From contig JAPPNF010000071.1 in assembly GCA_028818755.1 (NCBI GenBank), forward strand, positions 1-37,830: a stretch of 37,830 nt of DNA. The letters are read 5' to 3'. The position numbers were made by a program, and so were the translations under genes. Below are positions 1 to 7,736 of the stretch, one piece after another. Under the pieces are notes generated by a model, which searched no databases, was not told the DNA's origin, and saw only the letters and a program-made list of their open reading frames with translations. Each line of letters begins with the position of its first letter. Positions within the stretch are counted from its first letter, which is position 1. Source of the DNA: Deltaproteobacteria bacterium. Lineage in GTDB: Bacteria; Desulfobacterota; Binatia; UBA9968; JAJDTQ01.

Positions 1-184
1 TGCCCATGGCGGCGGCGATGCCGCCCTCGGCCATGACCGTGTGGGCCTTGCCCAGCAGCGACTTGCAGATGATGGCGGTCCTGCAGCCCTTGTCGTGGGC
101 CTCGATGCCGGCCCGCAGCCCCGCGCCCCCGGCGCCCACCACCACCACGTCGTAGTCGTGTGTTTCGTAGCTCTCGCCGGCCAT
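1..184 (-). CDS. sdhA: Succinate dehydrogenase flavoprotein subunit, N-terminal part (runs off left edge)
   Basis: Only about 60 N-terminal residues are in the window. They show the Rossmann FAD-binding start DYDVVVVGAGGAGLRAGIE and then KAHTVMAEGGIAAAMG. The His of KAHTV is the position that carries covalent 8-alpha-histidyl FAD in SDH and fumarate reductase. This N-terminus resembles actinobacterial Sdh1-type SdhA. The ATG (184) overlaps the sdhC stop (ATGA), so translation is probably coupled. It would oxidise succinate to fumarate at the membrane with the SdhC just upstream and an iron-sulfur subunit. In mycobacterial Sdh1 the order is C-A-B, so a dedicated sdhB may lie beyond the edge. 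Function is secure at family level; catalytic residues further on are not visible. Confidence 0.9.
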   Translation of the reverse strand, partial: MAGESYETHDYDVVVVGAGGAGLRAGIEAHDKGCRTAIICKSLLGKAHTVMAEGGIAAAMG

Positions 185-942
185 CAGATGATCCTCAGAT
201 CCTGGATCACGCCGTGGGCCAGCAGCCGCACGTAGACGTCGGTCAGCCCCACCCACACGAGGCTCACCCAGGCGATCTGCATGTGCTTCTCGTTCAGCTT
301 TGTGACGATGCCCCAAGCCTTGTAGCGTCCCGGCGCCGCCTTGAAGCTGTTGAGGCCGCCGCCGCACAGGTGCCGGCACGAGTGGCAGGAAAAGCTGTAG
401 AGGGACAGCAGGGCGGCGTTGGCGATCAGCACCAGCGTTCCCAGGCCGATGCCGAAGCTGCCGCCGAAGTTGAACGCGATGATCGCGTCCCACCAGAGAA
501 AAACCAGGATCGGTATCGACGCCCAGAAGAAGTAGCGGTGGACGTTCTGCAGTATGAACGGGAAACGCGTCTCGCCGGAGTAGCTGCTGGCCGCGTCCTT
601 CACCGCGCACGCCGGCGGCGACCAGAAGAAGGATCGGTAGTAGGCCTTGCGGTAGTAGTAGCAGGTGAGGCGGAACCCGCCCGGGATCCACAGGATCAGG
701 ATCGCCGGGGACCAGTTGTACCACGACCCGAACAGCGGCACGCTCACGTGCTCGCAGTTGATGGCGAGGCACGGGGAATAGAAGGGCGACAGGTACGGTG
801 CCGCGTAGTAGTTGCCGTTCTGAAGCGCGGCCCAGGTCGAATAGACCGCGAACGCGCCCAGACCCAGCACCACCAGCATGGGCTCCACCCACCAAGTGTC
901 CTGCCGCAGGGTTCTCTTGTTGTCGATTGCTACGGTACTCAT
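184..942 (-). CDS. sdhC: Succinate dehydrogenase membrane anchor, Sdh1-type SdhC
   Basis: This 252-residue integral membrane protein has about five hydrophobic segments (roughly 20-38, 78-97, 136-153, 161-183, 222-242). The stretch RLTCYYYRKAYYRSFFWSPP (91-110) and the Cys/His cluster CHSCRHLCGG (186-195) look like the SdhC of mycobacterial Sdh1. That complex carries a membrane-embedded Rieske-type Fe-S cluster in place of the usual haem. C186, H187, C189, H191 and C193 are therefore candidate ligands (inference from family knowledge). It should anchor the flavoprotein encoded immediately downstream (4-nt overlap) and pass electrons to quinone. No good ribosome-binding site sits next to the ATG; an AAGGAG lies about 18 nt upstream. 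Confidence 0.85.
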   Translation of the reverse strand: MSTVAIDNKRTLRQDTWWVEPMLVVLGLGAFAVYSTWAALQNGNYYAAPYLSPFYSPCLAINCEHVSVPLFGSWYNWSPAILILWIPGGFRLTCYYYRKAYYRSFFWSPPACAVKDAASSYSGETRFPFILQNVHRYFFWASIPILVFLWWDAIIAFNFGGSFGIGLGTLVLIANAALLSLYSFSCHSCRHLCGGGLNSFKAAPGRYKAWGIVTKLNEKHMQIAWVSLVWVGLTDVYVRLLAHGVIQDLRII

Positions 943-979
943 GATTTGACGGTGTCCGCGCTCCTTTTCGCGTGTGGTT

Positions 980-1183
980 TCACTGCTTCTTTCGGACTAT
1001 CTCGTAGCCCAGCTCGTCGATGCCGGACAGGATCTCCGCCAGGGCCGTCTCGTTCTCGACCCACGCGTGGCCGAGCCGGACCTTCACGGCGTAGTAGTAG
1101 CCGAAGGGACGCTGCGCCTTGCGGAACTTGAACAGTTCCCGGGCCAGGTTGACGGGATTGGGCTTGTACTCGTCTTTGCCCAT
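980..1183 (-). CDS. Small conserved-looking protein of unknown function in the sdh operon
   Basis: This 67-residue basic protein starts MGKDEYKPNPVNLARELFKF and contains GYYYAVKVRLGHAWVENE. I do not recognise a family. It has no membrane segment, signal peptide or Cys motif. It lies 3 nt after the CCG-protein stop and 37 nt before sdhC, with all genes in the same direction, so it is almost certainly co-transcribed. AGAGG abuts the ATG, an unusually short ribosome-binding spacing. A role as assembly or accessory factor of the respiratory complex is only a guess from position. Confidence 0.6.
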   Translation of the reverse strand: MGKDEYKPNPVNLARELFKFRKAQRPFGYYYAVKVRLGHAWVENETALAEILSGIDELGYEIVRKKQ

Positions 1184-1186
1184 CCT

Positions 1187-2065
1187 CTAAGTGAGCATGT
1201 CGATCTTGTCGTTGACCGCCTTGGTGGACACGATGTGCCGGCTGAGCTGCATCTCGTCGGGGTCGAACCCCAGCGCCAGTCCCACGAGTTGCGGCAGATG
1301 GATGATCGGCAAGTCGATCTTCTCACCCTTCTGGCTTTCGGCTCTCGGCTGGTTGCCGTCGAGGTTCAGATGGCACAGCGGACAGGGGGTCACCATGCAG
1401 TCGGCGCCGTTGCCCTTCGACTCGCCGGCATGCTTGGACACCATGCCCAGGGAGGCCTCCTCATTGGCGGTGAGGATCGGGAAGCCGCAGCACTTCGTCT
1501 TGCCGCTGATGTCGACGTTCTCCGCCCCCAGGATGCGCGTGAGGTCTTCCAGATAGGTGCGGCGGCCGCCCACCTCCTTGGTGGGCACCATGATGTTCCC
1601 GGGCCGGCGTATGAAGCAGCCGTAGAAGGGCGAGACCCTGAGGCCGTTCAGGGGACGCTCGATCAGCGCCTGGAGCTTCTCGATGCCGTAGTCCTCGAAC
1701 AGCACCCACAGCATGTGGGTGACCTCGGTGGTGCCCTGGTACGCAAGCCCTTCCTCGGCCAGGTACTCGCGGTTGATCTCTTCCCGGTACTCGGGGTCCT
1801 GCAGCCGGTGGTTGGCCTGGCTGAAGACGCCCTGGCAGGTGCTGCAGATGGTCATGATGGGCAGGCCCATCTGCTCCGCCTTGGCGAAGGTCCGCGCGTT
1901 GATGGGGTCCGACAACTGCGTCGGCATGCAGCCGGCGCCGGTGCACGACACGTCGGTCATCTCCTCGAGCTCGATGTCGAGCTTCTCGGCCACCTTCACG
2001 GCCGCGGAATAAAGCTCGGGACAGCCGCCCTTGGCCACACATCCGGGATAGAACGCGTATTTCAC
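1187..2065 (-). CDS. HdrB/SdhE-like CCG-domain iron-sulfur protein
   Basis: This 292-residue protein has two cysteine-rich CCG domains as in heterodisulfide reductase subunit B, thiol:fumarate reductase TfrB and archaeal-type SdhE. Domain 1 runs C9, then SCTGAGC (C41, C46), then CSTC (C74, C77); the usual Cys-Cys-Gly pair is Ser-Cys-Thr-Gly here. Domain 2 is complete: C150, CCG at 192-194 and CPLC at 228-231. In HdrB such motifs bind non-cubane [4Fe-4S] clusters. I chose the GTG at 2065 because it overlaps the stop of the upstream Fe-S gene (GTGA) and the protein then begins VKYAFYPGC, the normal family start. It probably takes electrons from that Fe-S subunit and delivers them to quinone or a thiol/disulfide acceptor. 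Substrate unknown. Confidence 0.85.
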   Translation of the reverse strand: MKYAFYPGCVAKGGCPELYSAAVKVAEKLDIELEEMTDVSCTGAGCMPTQLSDPINARTFAKAEQMGLPIMTICSTCQGVFSQANHRLQDPEYREEINREYLAEEGLAYQGTTEVTHMLWVLFEDYGIEKLQALIERPLNGLRVSPFYGCFIRRPGNIMVPTKEVGGRRTYLEDLTRILGAENVDISGKTKCCGFPILTANEEASLGMVSKHAGESKGNGADCMVTPCPLCHLNLDGNQPRAESQKGEKIDLPIIHLPQLVGLALGFDPDEMQLSRHIVSTKAVNDKIDMLT

Positions 2066-3018
2066 TTGGAATCCTCCGCTTTCTCGAGAATGCGCTTGAT
2101 CTGGTCGGCCCCCGGGCGCTTCTCGTGACGGCCGGGCATCTTCCCGCGCCGCAGCGCGCGCACCGCGGTGGGCAGAAGCTTCATCAGTCCGGCGACGTTG
2201 GTCAGACCTTCGGTCTCCATGACCAGCTTGCGCTCGTCGAGCCAGCCGGTCTGCTTCACCGAGTTGATGAAGCTCGCGTGGTGCCGGCCGACCTTCTCGT
2301 TCTTGATCCCTTCCTTGAAGGACACGTCGCGTATTTCCATGATCTTGGTGGAGGGAGTCAGCCCGCGCGGGCACTTGCCGTCGGCCTCGTAGCAGTGGAC
2401 GCAATCCCAAAGCCCCTGGGGCTGCTCCACCACCTTCATGCGGGCGTCCATCTGGGCGCCGCTTTCCCGCGGGTCCATGACGAAGCGGTAGCTCTTGACC
2501 ATGGCGCCGGGCCCGAGGAAGTCGAAGTTCACCGGCAGCACCGCGCACCCCTCGTCGCACAGGCCGCACTGGTAGCAGCTCATGGTCTTGCGCACGTCCG
2601 CCATGTCCTTCTCGGACACGATGTTCTCGGTGGGCGCGAACTCCTCGTCGGGCTCCATCCAGGGCTTTACCGCAGCCATCTTGTCCCAGGTGAAGGCGTC
2701 CATGTCGAACACCAGGTCCTTGATCACCGCGATGTTGCGCACCGGATCCAACTGCACCTCCGGGGCCTTCTTGGTCACGTCGCCGATCCGGGTGGTGCAG
2801 GTGAACTGGGCCTTGTAGTTGATGCGCACCGCGCACTCGCCGCAGGTGCCTTGGCAGCAGGAGGCGCGGAAGGCCAGGGAGTCATCCTGCTCGTCCCGGA
2901 TCTTCTGGAGCCCGTCCAGGACCGTGGCGTCCTCGGGCAAGTCGACCTGGTAGTTGGCGTAGCCCGACTCGCCGCCGTTCTCCGGGTCCTTGCGATTAAT
3001 CTTGTAGGTGACTTCCAT
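2062..3018 (-). CDS. sdhB: Succinate dehydrogenase/fumarate reductase iron-sulfur subunit
   Basis: This 318-residue SdhB-like protein has an N-terminal plant-type ferredoxin domain with [2Fe-2S] ligands C54, C59, C62, C74 (an extra C55 is present). A C-terminal ferredoxin domain has CYQCGLCDEGC (C148, C151, C154, C158) and CVHCYEADGKCPRGL (C206, C209, C216). Canonical SdhB has Cys at the places of 206, 212 and 216. Here position 212 is Ala and a Cys sits at 209 instead, so the third cluster is probably altered. About 80 residues extend past the last Cys motif and are Lys/Arg-rich at the end. The gene lies between the flavoprotein and CCG genes, overlapping the latter by 4 nt, which suggests a flavoprotein/Fe-S/CCG complex. 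Confidence 0.9.
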   Translation of the reverse strand: MEVTYKINRKDPENGGESGYANYQVDLPEDATVLDGLQKIRDEQDDSLAFRASCCQGTCGECAVRINYKAQFTCTTRIGDVTKKAPEVQLDPVRNIAVIKDLVFDMDAFTWDKMAAVKPWMEPDEEFAPTENIVSEKDMADVRKTMSCYQCGLCDEGCAVLPVNFDFLGPGAMVKSYRFVMDPRESGAQMDARMKVVEQPQGLWDCVHCYEADGKCPRGLTPSTKIMEIRDVSFKEGIKNEKVGRHHASFINSVKQTGWLDERKLVMETEGLTNVAGLMKLLPTAVRALRRGKMPGRHEKRPGADQIKRILEKAEDSK

Positions 3019-3084
3019 GAGTCCTCCTTGGCCGGCGCCTCCCGCCCTTGTCCGCGCGCGGACGTGCGGGCGTCGTGCCCGCCG

Positions 3085-4695
3085 TTACGCCGATACCGGC
3101 CGGGTATCGAGCTTCGGCGAGCCGTCCTGCGAGCGCACCACGGTGTGCGCCTTCCAGTTCGAGTCGTCCTTTTCCGGATGGTCGCTTCTGAGGTGGGCGC
3201 CGCGGCTCTCGGCGCGGCCCCGGGCCGCCAGCGCCGTGGCCTCCGCCAGCTTGAGGAGGTTCCCAAGCTCGATATGGCCCGCCAGCGCATAGTTGTAGAT
3301 TCGCGACTTGTTGTTGACGCGAAGCGCGGCGTGGCGCTGTTGCAGCGCACGGATCTTGTCCTGGGCCTCGGCCAGCCCCGCGTCCGTGCGGGTCACGCCG
3401 AGGTTGGCGCTCATCAGCTCGCCCAGCTCGCGATGAATGGTGCCCAAGGTGTCGCCGGAGGAGCCTCCGGAGGTGATCTCCGCCAGCCGTTCGTTGTCCC
3501 GCGCGGCGGAGCCGGCCGCCTCCCTGGCGCCCGCCGACTTGGCGTGGGCCGCCGCCGCTTCCCCCACCCGCTTGCCGAACACCACCGCCTCCGTGAGGGT
3601 GTTGCCCGGAAGCCGGCCGGCGCCGTTGAGCCCGTTGTGGGCGCACTCGCCGACGGCGTAGAGCCCGGCCACCGAGGTCTCGCCGGCCGCGTTGGTCTCG
3701 ATGCCGCCCATGGGCCGGTGCGCCACCGGTTGAACCGGGACCGCGTCCTTGGTCGCGTCGATACCGGCCATGGACTTGACCACCTCCAGCGCCCCGGGAA
3801 AGCGCGACGCAAGGTCCGCTACCGGGCGAAGGTCGAGGGACACCGGCCCGCCGCCGTTTTGGCCCGCCTTGTGGACCTCCGCCGCGAGCTGCGCCCTGGA
3901 GAGTCCCGCGGCATCCACCACCGCGTCGCCCGACTCGTTGACGAGTTGCGCGCCTTCGCTCAGGGCCGCTTCGCTGACGAGCGCCGTCCGGTCCGCGCTG
4001 TACACCGTGGGATGGAACTGCACCATCTCCAGGTCCACCAGCCCGACGCCCAGGTCGTAGGCCAGCATGAGGCCGTCGCCGGTGGTGCCCACGGCCGAGG
4101 TGCACGGACGGTACAACTGGGTGGCGCCGCCGGTGGCGATCACCACCGCGCCGGCCGCGAAGGTTTCGAGCTGGCCGCTCCTGTGTCCCAGGGCCACCGC
4201 TCCGGTGCACGCCCCGCCGTCCTGGATCAGCGACGTGACGAACCATTCGCTGAAGCAGGGGATGTCCTCTCTCTGGAATTGCTCGTGCAGCACGTGGAGC
4301 ACCATGTGCCCGGTGCGGTCGTCCGCGTACGCGGCGCGGTGGACGCTGCTGGAACCCAGCGCCCGCCGGTCGATGCGCCCGTCGGCATCGCGGTTGAAGG
4401 GCACGCCGACGCGCTCGAGCCAGATGACCTCCCGGGCCGCGTCCGCCGCCAGAATGTTCACGGCCTCGGTGTCGCACAGGCCGTCGCCGGCGCTCCTGAT
4501 ATCCTGGGCGAATTTTTCCGCGGAGTCGTCGCCGCCCAGGGGCGCGTTCAGGCCGCCCGGCGACAGCGCCGAGTTGGTTCGCAGCGGATGGACCTTGCTC
4601 AGCACCGCCACCGACGCCCCGGCGCGTTTGGCGGCAATGGCCGCGCGCAGACCGGAAGCGCCTCCACCGATAACGAGAACATCAAATTGCGGCAC
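3085..4695 (-). CDS. SdhA/FrdA-family flavoprotein lacking flavin-attachment His and catalytic Arg
   Basis: This 536-residue protein has a Rossmann FAD site VIGGGASGLRAAI (8-20), the substrate-domain motif VQFHPT (225-230), HRPMGG (326-331) and GRLPGNTLTEAVVFG (360-374), the last equivalent to the family's NRLGGNSLLDLVVFG. Substrate-binding H228, H326 and R361 are present. Two hallmark residues are not. The covalent-FAD His (RSHTV in SdhA) is replaced in RTNSA (N41), and the proton-shuttle Arg of the family's TEGxRGEGG is Leu (L245 in SEAALSEGA). FAD is therefore probably non-covalent and the chemistry may not be succinate/fumarate. It is the first gene of the operon, with a good promoter at 4750-4779. 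Its partners are probably the Fe-S and CCG proteins just downstream. Confidence 0.85.
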   Translation of the reverse strand: MPQFDVLVIGGGASGLRAAIAAKRAGASVAVLSKVHPLRTNSALSPGGLNAPLGGDDSAEKFAQDIRSAGDGLCDTEAVNILAADAAREVIWLERVGVPFNRDADGRIDRRALGSSSVHRAAYADDRTGHMVLHVLHEQFQREDIPCFSEWFVTSLIQDGGACTGAVALGHRSGQLETFAAGAVVIATGGATQLYRPCTSAVGTTGDGLMLAYDLGVGLVDLEMVQFHPTVYSADRTALVSEAALSEGAQLVNESGDAVVDAAGLSRAQLAAEVHKAGQNGGGPVSLDLRPVADLASRFPGALEVVKSMAGIDATKDAVPVQPVAHRPMGGIETNAAGETSVAGLYAVGECAHNGLNGAGRLPGNTLTEAVVFGKRVGEAAAAHAKSAGAREAAGSAARDNERLAEITSGGSSGDTLGTIHRELGELMSANLGVTRTDAGLAEAQDKIRALQQRHAALRVNNKSRIYNYALAGHIELGNLLKLAEATALAARGRAESRGAHLRSDHPEKDDSNWKAHTVVRSQDGSPKLDTRPVSA

Positions 4696-4749
4696 TGGGG
4701 ATCCCCTTTTCTTTGGCGAGAGGAACGCAAATTCATTGCGTTTTCAGGC

Positions 4750-4779
4750 GGTATAGCAAAACGCGCTCGGACGCGTCAA
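4750..4779 (-). promoter_or_regulatory. Sigma70-type promoter of the respiratory operon
   Basis: On the minus strand TTGACG (4779-4774) is followed after 18 bp by TATACC (4755-4750), about 55 nt before the flavoprotein ATG at 4695. It lies in the 110-bp gap between the 3' end of zorD and the operon, so zorD transcription may read into it. Confidence 0.6.
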
Positions 4780-4805
4780 CGCTGATAACGACCGAGGTAA
4801 GAGGG

Positions 4806-7736
4806 TCAGTCTCCTGCCGTTTGGGCGGCGTCTTCTACAGTGGCGCGAAACAGTCCGCTCATGTCTTCGGTGGAGAACGAAAGCGGCGTGAGCACCCGAC
4901 GGTTGCGGTCGCGCTTGGTGTTCATCAGTTGGTTCAGGCGCAGATCGAAGCTGAAGTCATCGAATACCGGATGACGCGCCATGGGCAGGTGAATATGCAC
5001 GGGACGCGCCTGGCCGATGCGAAAGACCCGGTCCGTGCATTGATCCTCGACGGCCGGGTTCCACCAGCGGGAGAGGTGGATGACGTGGTTGGCTTGCGTG
5101 AGGGTCAGACCGACGCCTCCAGCGCGAGGGGACAGCACCATGACGTCGAAGCCATCCCGCTCCTGGAAGTCATTAACGCGCCGCTTGCGGTCGTCACCGG
5201 TGACGGTCCCGTTGATCAGGAGCACATTGTCGGGAAGGCTGAATCGTTGGCGCAGGGCGATCAGCAGGAAGGCCTGCATGTCGCGGGACTCGACGAAGAC
5301 CAAGGCCTTTTCGCCCATCTGTCGGACCTCTTCCAGAATCGAGAAGCATCTGGTCAGCCGGGCCGACTGTTGGACGTACTGCTCCAGATCGCCCTCCAGG
5401 TATCTGAGAGGATGCAAAGAAATTCTGCGCAGCTCGCTCAGTACGGCCAGAATGCCCATGCCGCTCTGGCCGCGCGCTTCGTTGATGACCCCCGCGTAGG
5501 CTTCGGCTTGCGGGGCCGGCATGTCGTCCGTATGGCAGTGAACGTTCTTGTTCGGGAGGGACAGAAGGTAGTTTTCCTTGAGGCGCCGCAGCATCAACGC
5601 GGGTTCTCCCTCTCTCATGGGATGAGTCAACCGCGTATTGAGATCGTCGAGCACGCTTGGCGTCTCTTCAGTGGGCTCCAGTTGGCTTTCGTAAAGTGCG
5701 CTGAAGTCCTTCAACGTACCGAACAAGCCGGGTTCCGCCCGATCCAGAAGCGACCAGATGTCGGCCGGCCGGTTCTCCACGGGTGTGCCCGTCATGAGTA
5801 GGACGAAGTCCAGGTTCATCGCCAGCACTGCCTCGGTGACGCGTGCGCCCGGATTCTTGATCTTCTGGGCCTCGTCGAAGACGCTCGCGCACCACTGAAC
5901 CCTGCCGAAACTGTGTTGATGGTCACGCAGGGTCTCGTAGGTCGTGAGCACGCAATCCGCGGCTTCCAGGCACGCCAGGTCAAGAAGTGGTTCGCCCATC
6001 GCCTTCTCGCGTTGCCAGGAGCGATCTTGGCGCGCCCGCAGCGCCCGTAAACCATGCCCATGGGCGCGCACCAGGACTCCCAGTCCTGTGCCCCCAAGCC
6101 GTTGGTCGTGTTCGTCTTCCCAATTCTTGAGCAGTCCCGTCGGCGCCACCACCAGCGCGGGGCCGCGTGCAGGGTCGTCGGTTCGCAACCCCTCCCGAAC
6201 CAGGCGCAGGAAGGCCAAGGCGCAGAAGGTCTTCCCCAGCCCCATGTCGTCGGCCAGCAAGGCTCCCAAACTCCCAGCCTCCCAGTGGTGCCGCAGCCAT
6301 GCCACGCCCTCTTCCTGATGGGGCAACAGCGATGATTTTAGCCACGAAGCTTCCATCGCCGGCAACGCGAACCGGTTCTGACGCGTGCGTCTGAAATTGA
6401 CCGACTCCAGGTTGTCGAGAATCAGCAGCACTTGATCGCGGGAGGTGTTTTCCGTTTCATCGGCCCGGCCGACGCCCGAAGCATTTTCGTCAGGGGATGC
6501 TTCGTCAGAAGTTCTCGCGTTCGCGTTTTCCTGCAGAAGGCTGATGGCGGCCAGAGTTGCATCGTTGGCCGGAATTCGGTGGCCGTTGTAAGATATCTCC
6601 CTTTTCCCGGTTGCCCTAGCCTCCAGTATGGCCTCGCGTAGCGGCTCGAGATCCTCGGGCTCCAACTGAATCTGTTCGCCATCCACAACCAGTCCATAGC
6701 TGTCCGGCGGGAGCCACGGCTGGCCCGGGCGCTCCACCCACGGCAACACCTTTGGTTCCCATAGACCCGTGCCGGTGACGCGTTCGCTCAGGTTTCCCTC
6801 GCTGAAGACGTCGTCCACCTCGACATCTTCTCTGCCGTCGAGATCGAGCGCGCGACGGATCTCACCGGACGGATTCTCCAGGTAGGCACGTCGCTTCGCC
6901 GGAGTAGCTTTCTGATGCTCCCGGACCGTGCCCAGAGCCGCGCGTACTGCGGGCGTCAGCACGACGAACGTGTTGCCGGGAAGGGTGTAGCGGCTTGGCA
7001 CACTTTGCAGACCGCGGAAGCGCCGCACGAAATCCCCTTGACGGGCCTTGGACAGCAAGGACTCGAAGGTTGTTTCCACCTCACCGAGCTCGTCCACCTT
7101 CGTGGTGTTCCGGCCCAGGACAGGATCGAGATCCGGCTCGTCGGCATCATTGACGAAAGGATCGATTTCGAACGCGGACGCGACCACGAAGCGGAGTTCG
7201 CGAAGGTGTCCGTCCTGAATGGTTTCGGGGGGAAGCTGGGCGGCGATTTCACCCCAGCGCAGCATCCGCTTCTCGAGGTCGTCCCCGGTGGCGTTCTCGT
7301 AGCCCGCGATGGCCTCGACGACGGAGTAGACAGGGTCCAGCAGGATGTAGTGCTGGTCCGCCACCGTGAGCCATGCGCCCTGCCGTTTCACGCCGAGTAT
7401 GCGCCGACCCTGGTGCACGAAACCGTAGTGGACCGCGAAGCCCGGGCTGTGAATGGCGCCGTCGGCTCCGACCTCAAGCGCAAAGGGCGCTGGGTCCGGA
7501 AGGCCGAGGTCCCGCAACTCCGCTTCAGAGAGTTGCGCCACCGCCGTCCACGGAACCAGCAGGCCGTCGCCGTCCACGTCGGTGGCGGTCTCTTCTTCCC
7601 GCAGGCAAAGCAGGATTCCGGCGCCGGAACCGACCTGACTCTCCGCGGCCCAGCGGTTCACGGGAACCGGCACCGGGTCCTGGAGTCGAAAGACCAGACC
7701 GTCGTCGGTTCGGGTTGCGGCGGGTTGCATCACCAT
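4806..7736 (-). CDS. zorD: Zorya type I ZorD, SNF2-family helicase
   Basis: This 976-residue protein has a long N-terminal region (1-460) without motifs I can name and a C-terminal SWI2/SNF2 ATPase. The ATPase contains LLPHQEEGVAWL (470-481), Walker A DMGLGKT (497-503), Walker B DEAQ (621-624), MTGTPVEN (648-655), motif V SPRAGGVGLTLTQANHVI (869-886) and motif VI DRVFRIGQARPV (902-913). All helicase motifs look intact. In type I Zorya systems ZorD is the cytosolic DNA-acting effector recruited when the ZorAB membrane motor senses phage infection. Its ATG (7736) overlaps the zorC stop by 7 nt, so it is last in a coupled four-gene operon. The reading frame is uninterrupted. Confidence 0.93.
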   Translation of the reverse strand: MVMQPAATRTDDGLVFRLQDPVPVPVNRWAAESQVGSGAGILLCLREEETATDVDGDGLLVPWTAVAQLSEAELRDLGLPDPAPFALEVGADGAIHSPGFAVHYGFVHQGRRILGVKRQGAWLTVADQHYILLDPVYSVVEAIAGYENATGDDLEKRMLRWGEIAAQLPPETIQDGHLRELRFVVASAFEIDPFVNDADEPDLDPVLGRNTTKVDELGEVETTFESLLSKARQGDFVRRFRGLQSVPSRYTLPGNTFVVLTPAVRAALGTVREHQKATPAKRRAYLENPSGEIRRALDLDGREDVEVDDVFSEGNLSERVTGTGLWEPKVLPWVERPGQPWLPPDSYGLVVDGEQIQLEPEDLEPLREAILEARATGKREISYNGHRIPANDATLAAISLLQENANARTSDEASPDENASGVGRADETENTSRDQVLLILDNLESVNFRRTRQNRFALPAMEASWLKSSLLPHQEEGVAWLRHHWEAGSLGALLADDMGLGKTFCALAFLRLVREGLRTDDPARGPALVVAPTGLLKNWEDEHDQRLGGTGLGVLVRAHGHGLRALRARQDRSWQREKAMGEPLLDLACLEAADCVLTTYETLRDHQHSFGRVQWCASVFDEAQKIKNPGARVTEAVLAMNLDFVLLMTGTPVENRPADIWSLLDRAEPGLFGTLKDFSALYESQLEPTEETPSVLDDLNTRLTHPMREGEPALMLRRLKENYLLSLPNKNVHCHTDDMPAPQAEAYAGVINEARGQSGMGILAVLSELRRISLHPLRYLEGDLEQYVQQSARLTRCFSILEEVRQMGEKALVFVESRDMQAFLLIALRQRFSLPDNVLLINGTVTGDDRKRRVNDFQERDGFDVMVLSPRAGGVGLTLTQANHVIHLSRWWNPAVEDQCTDRVFRIGQARPVHIHLPMARHPVFDDFSFDLRLNQLMNTKRDRNRRVLTPLSFSTEDMSGLFRATVEDAAQTAGD

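Noticed and set aside
4752..4764. 13-base motif TATAGCAAAACGC shared with 15801-15813, as a common operator
   Set aside because: Both copies span a -10 region, but some 13-base matches are expected by chance in a window of this size; no symmetric operator is evident.
2125..4785. 886-codon plus-strand frame
   Set aside because: Shadow of the SdhB-like and flavoprotein genes; composition rich in His, Gly, Arg and Val, with no motif.
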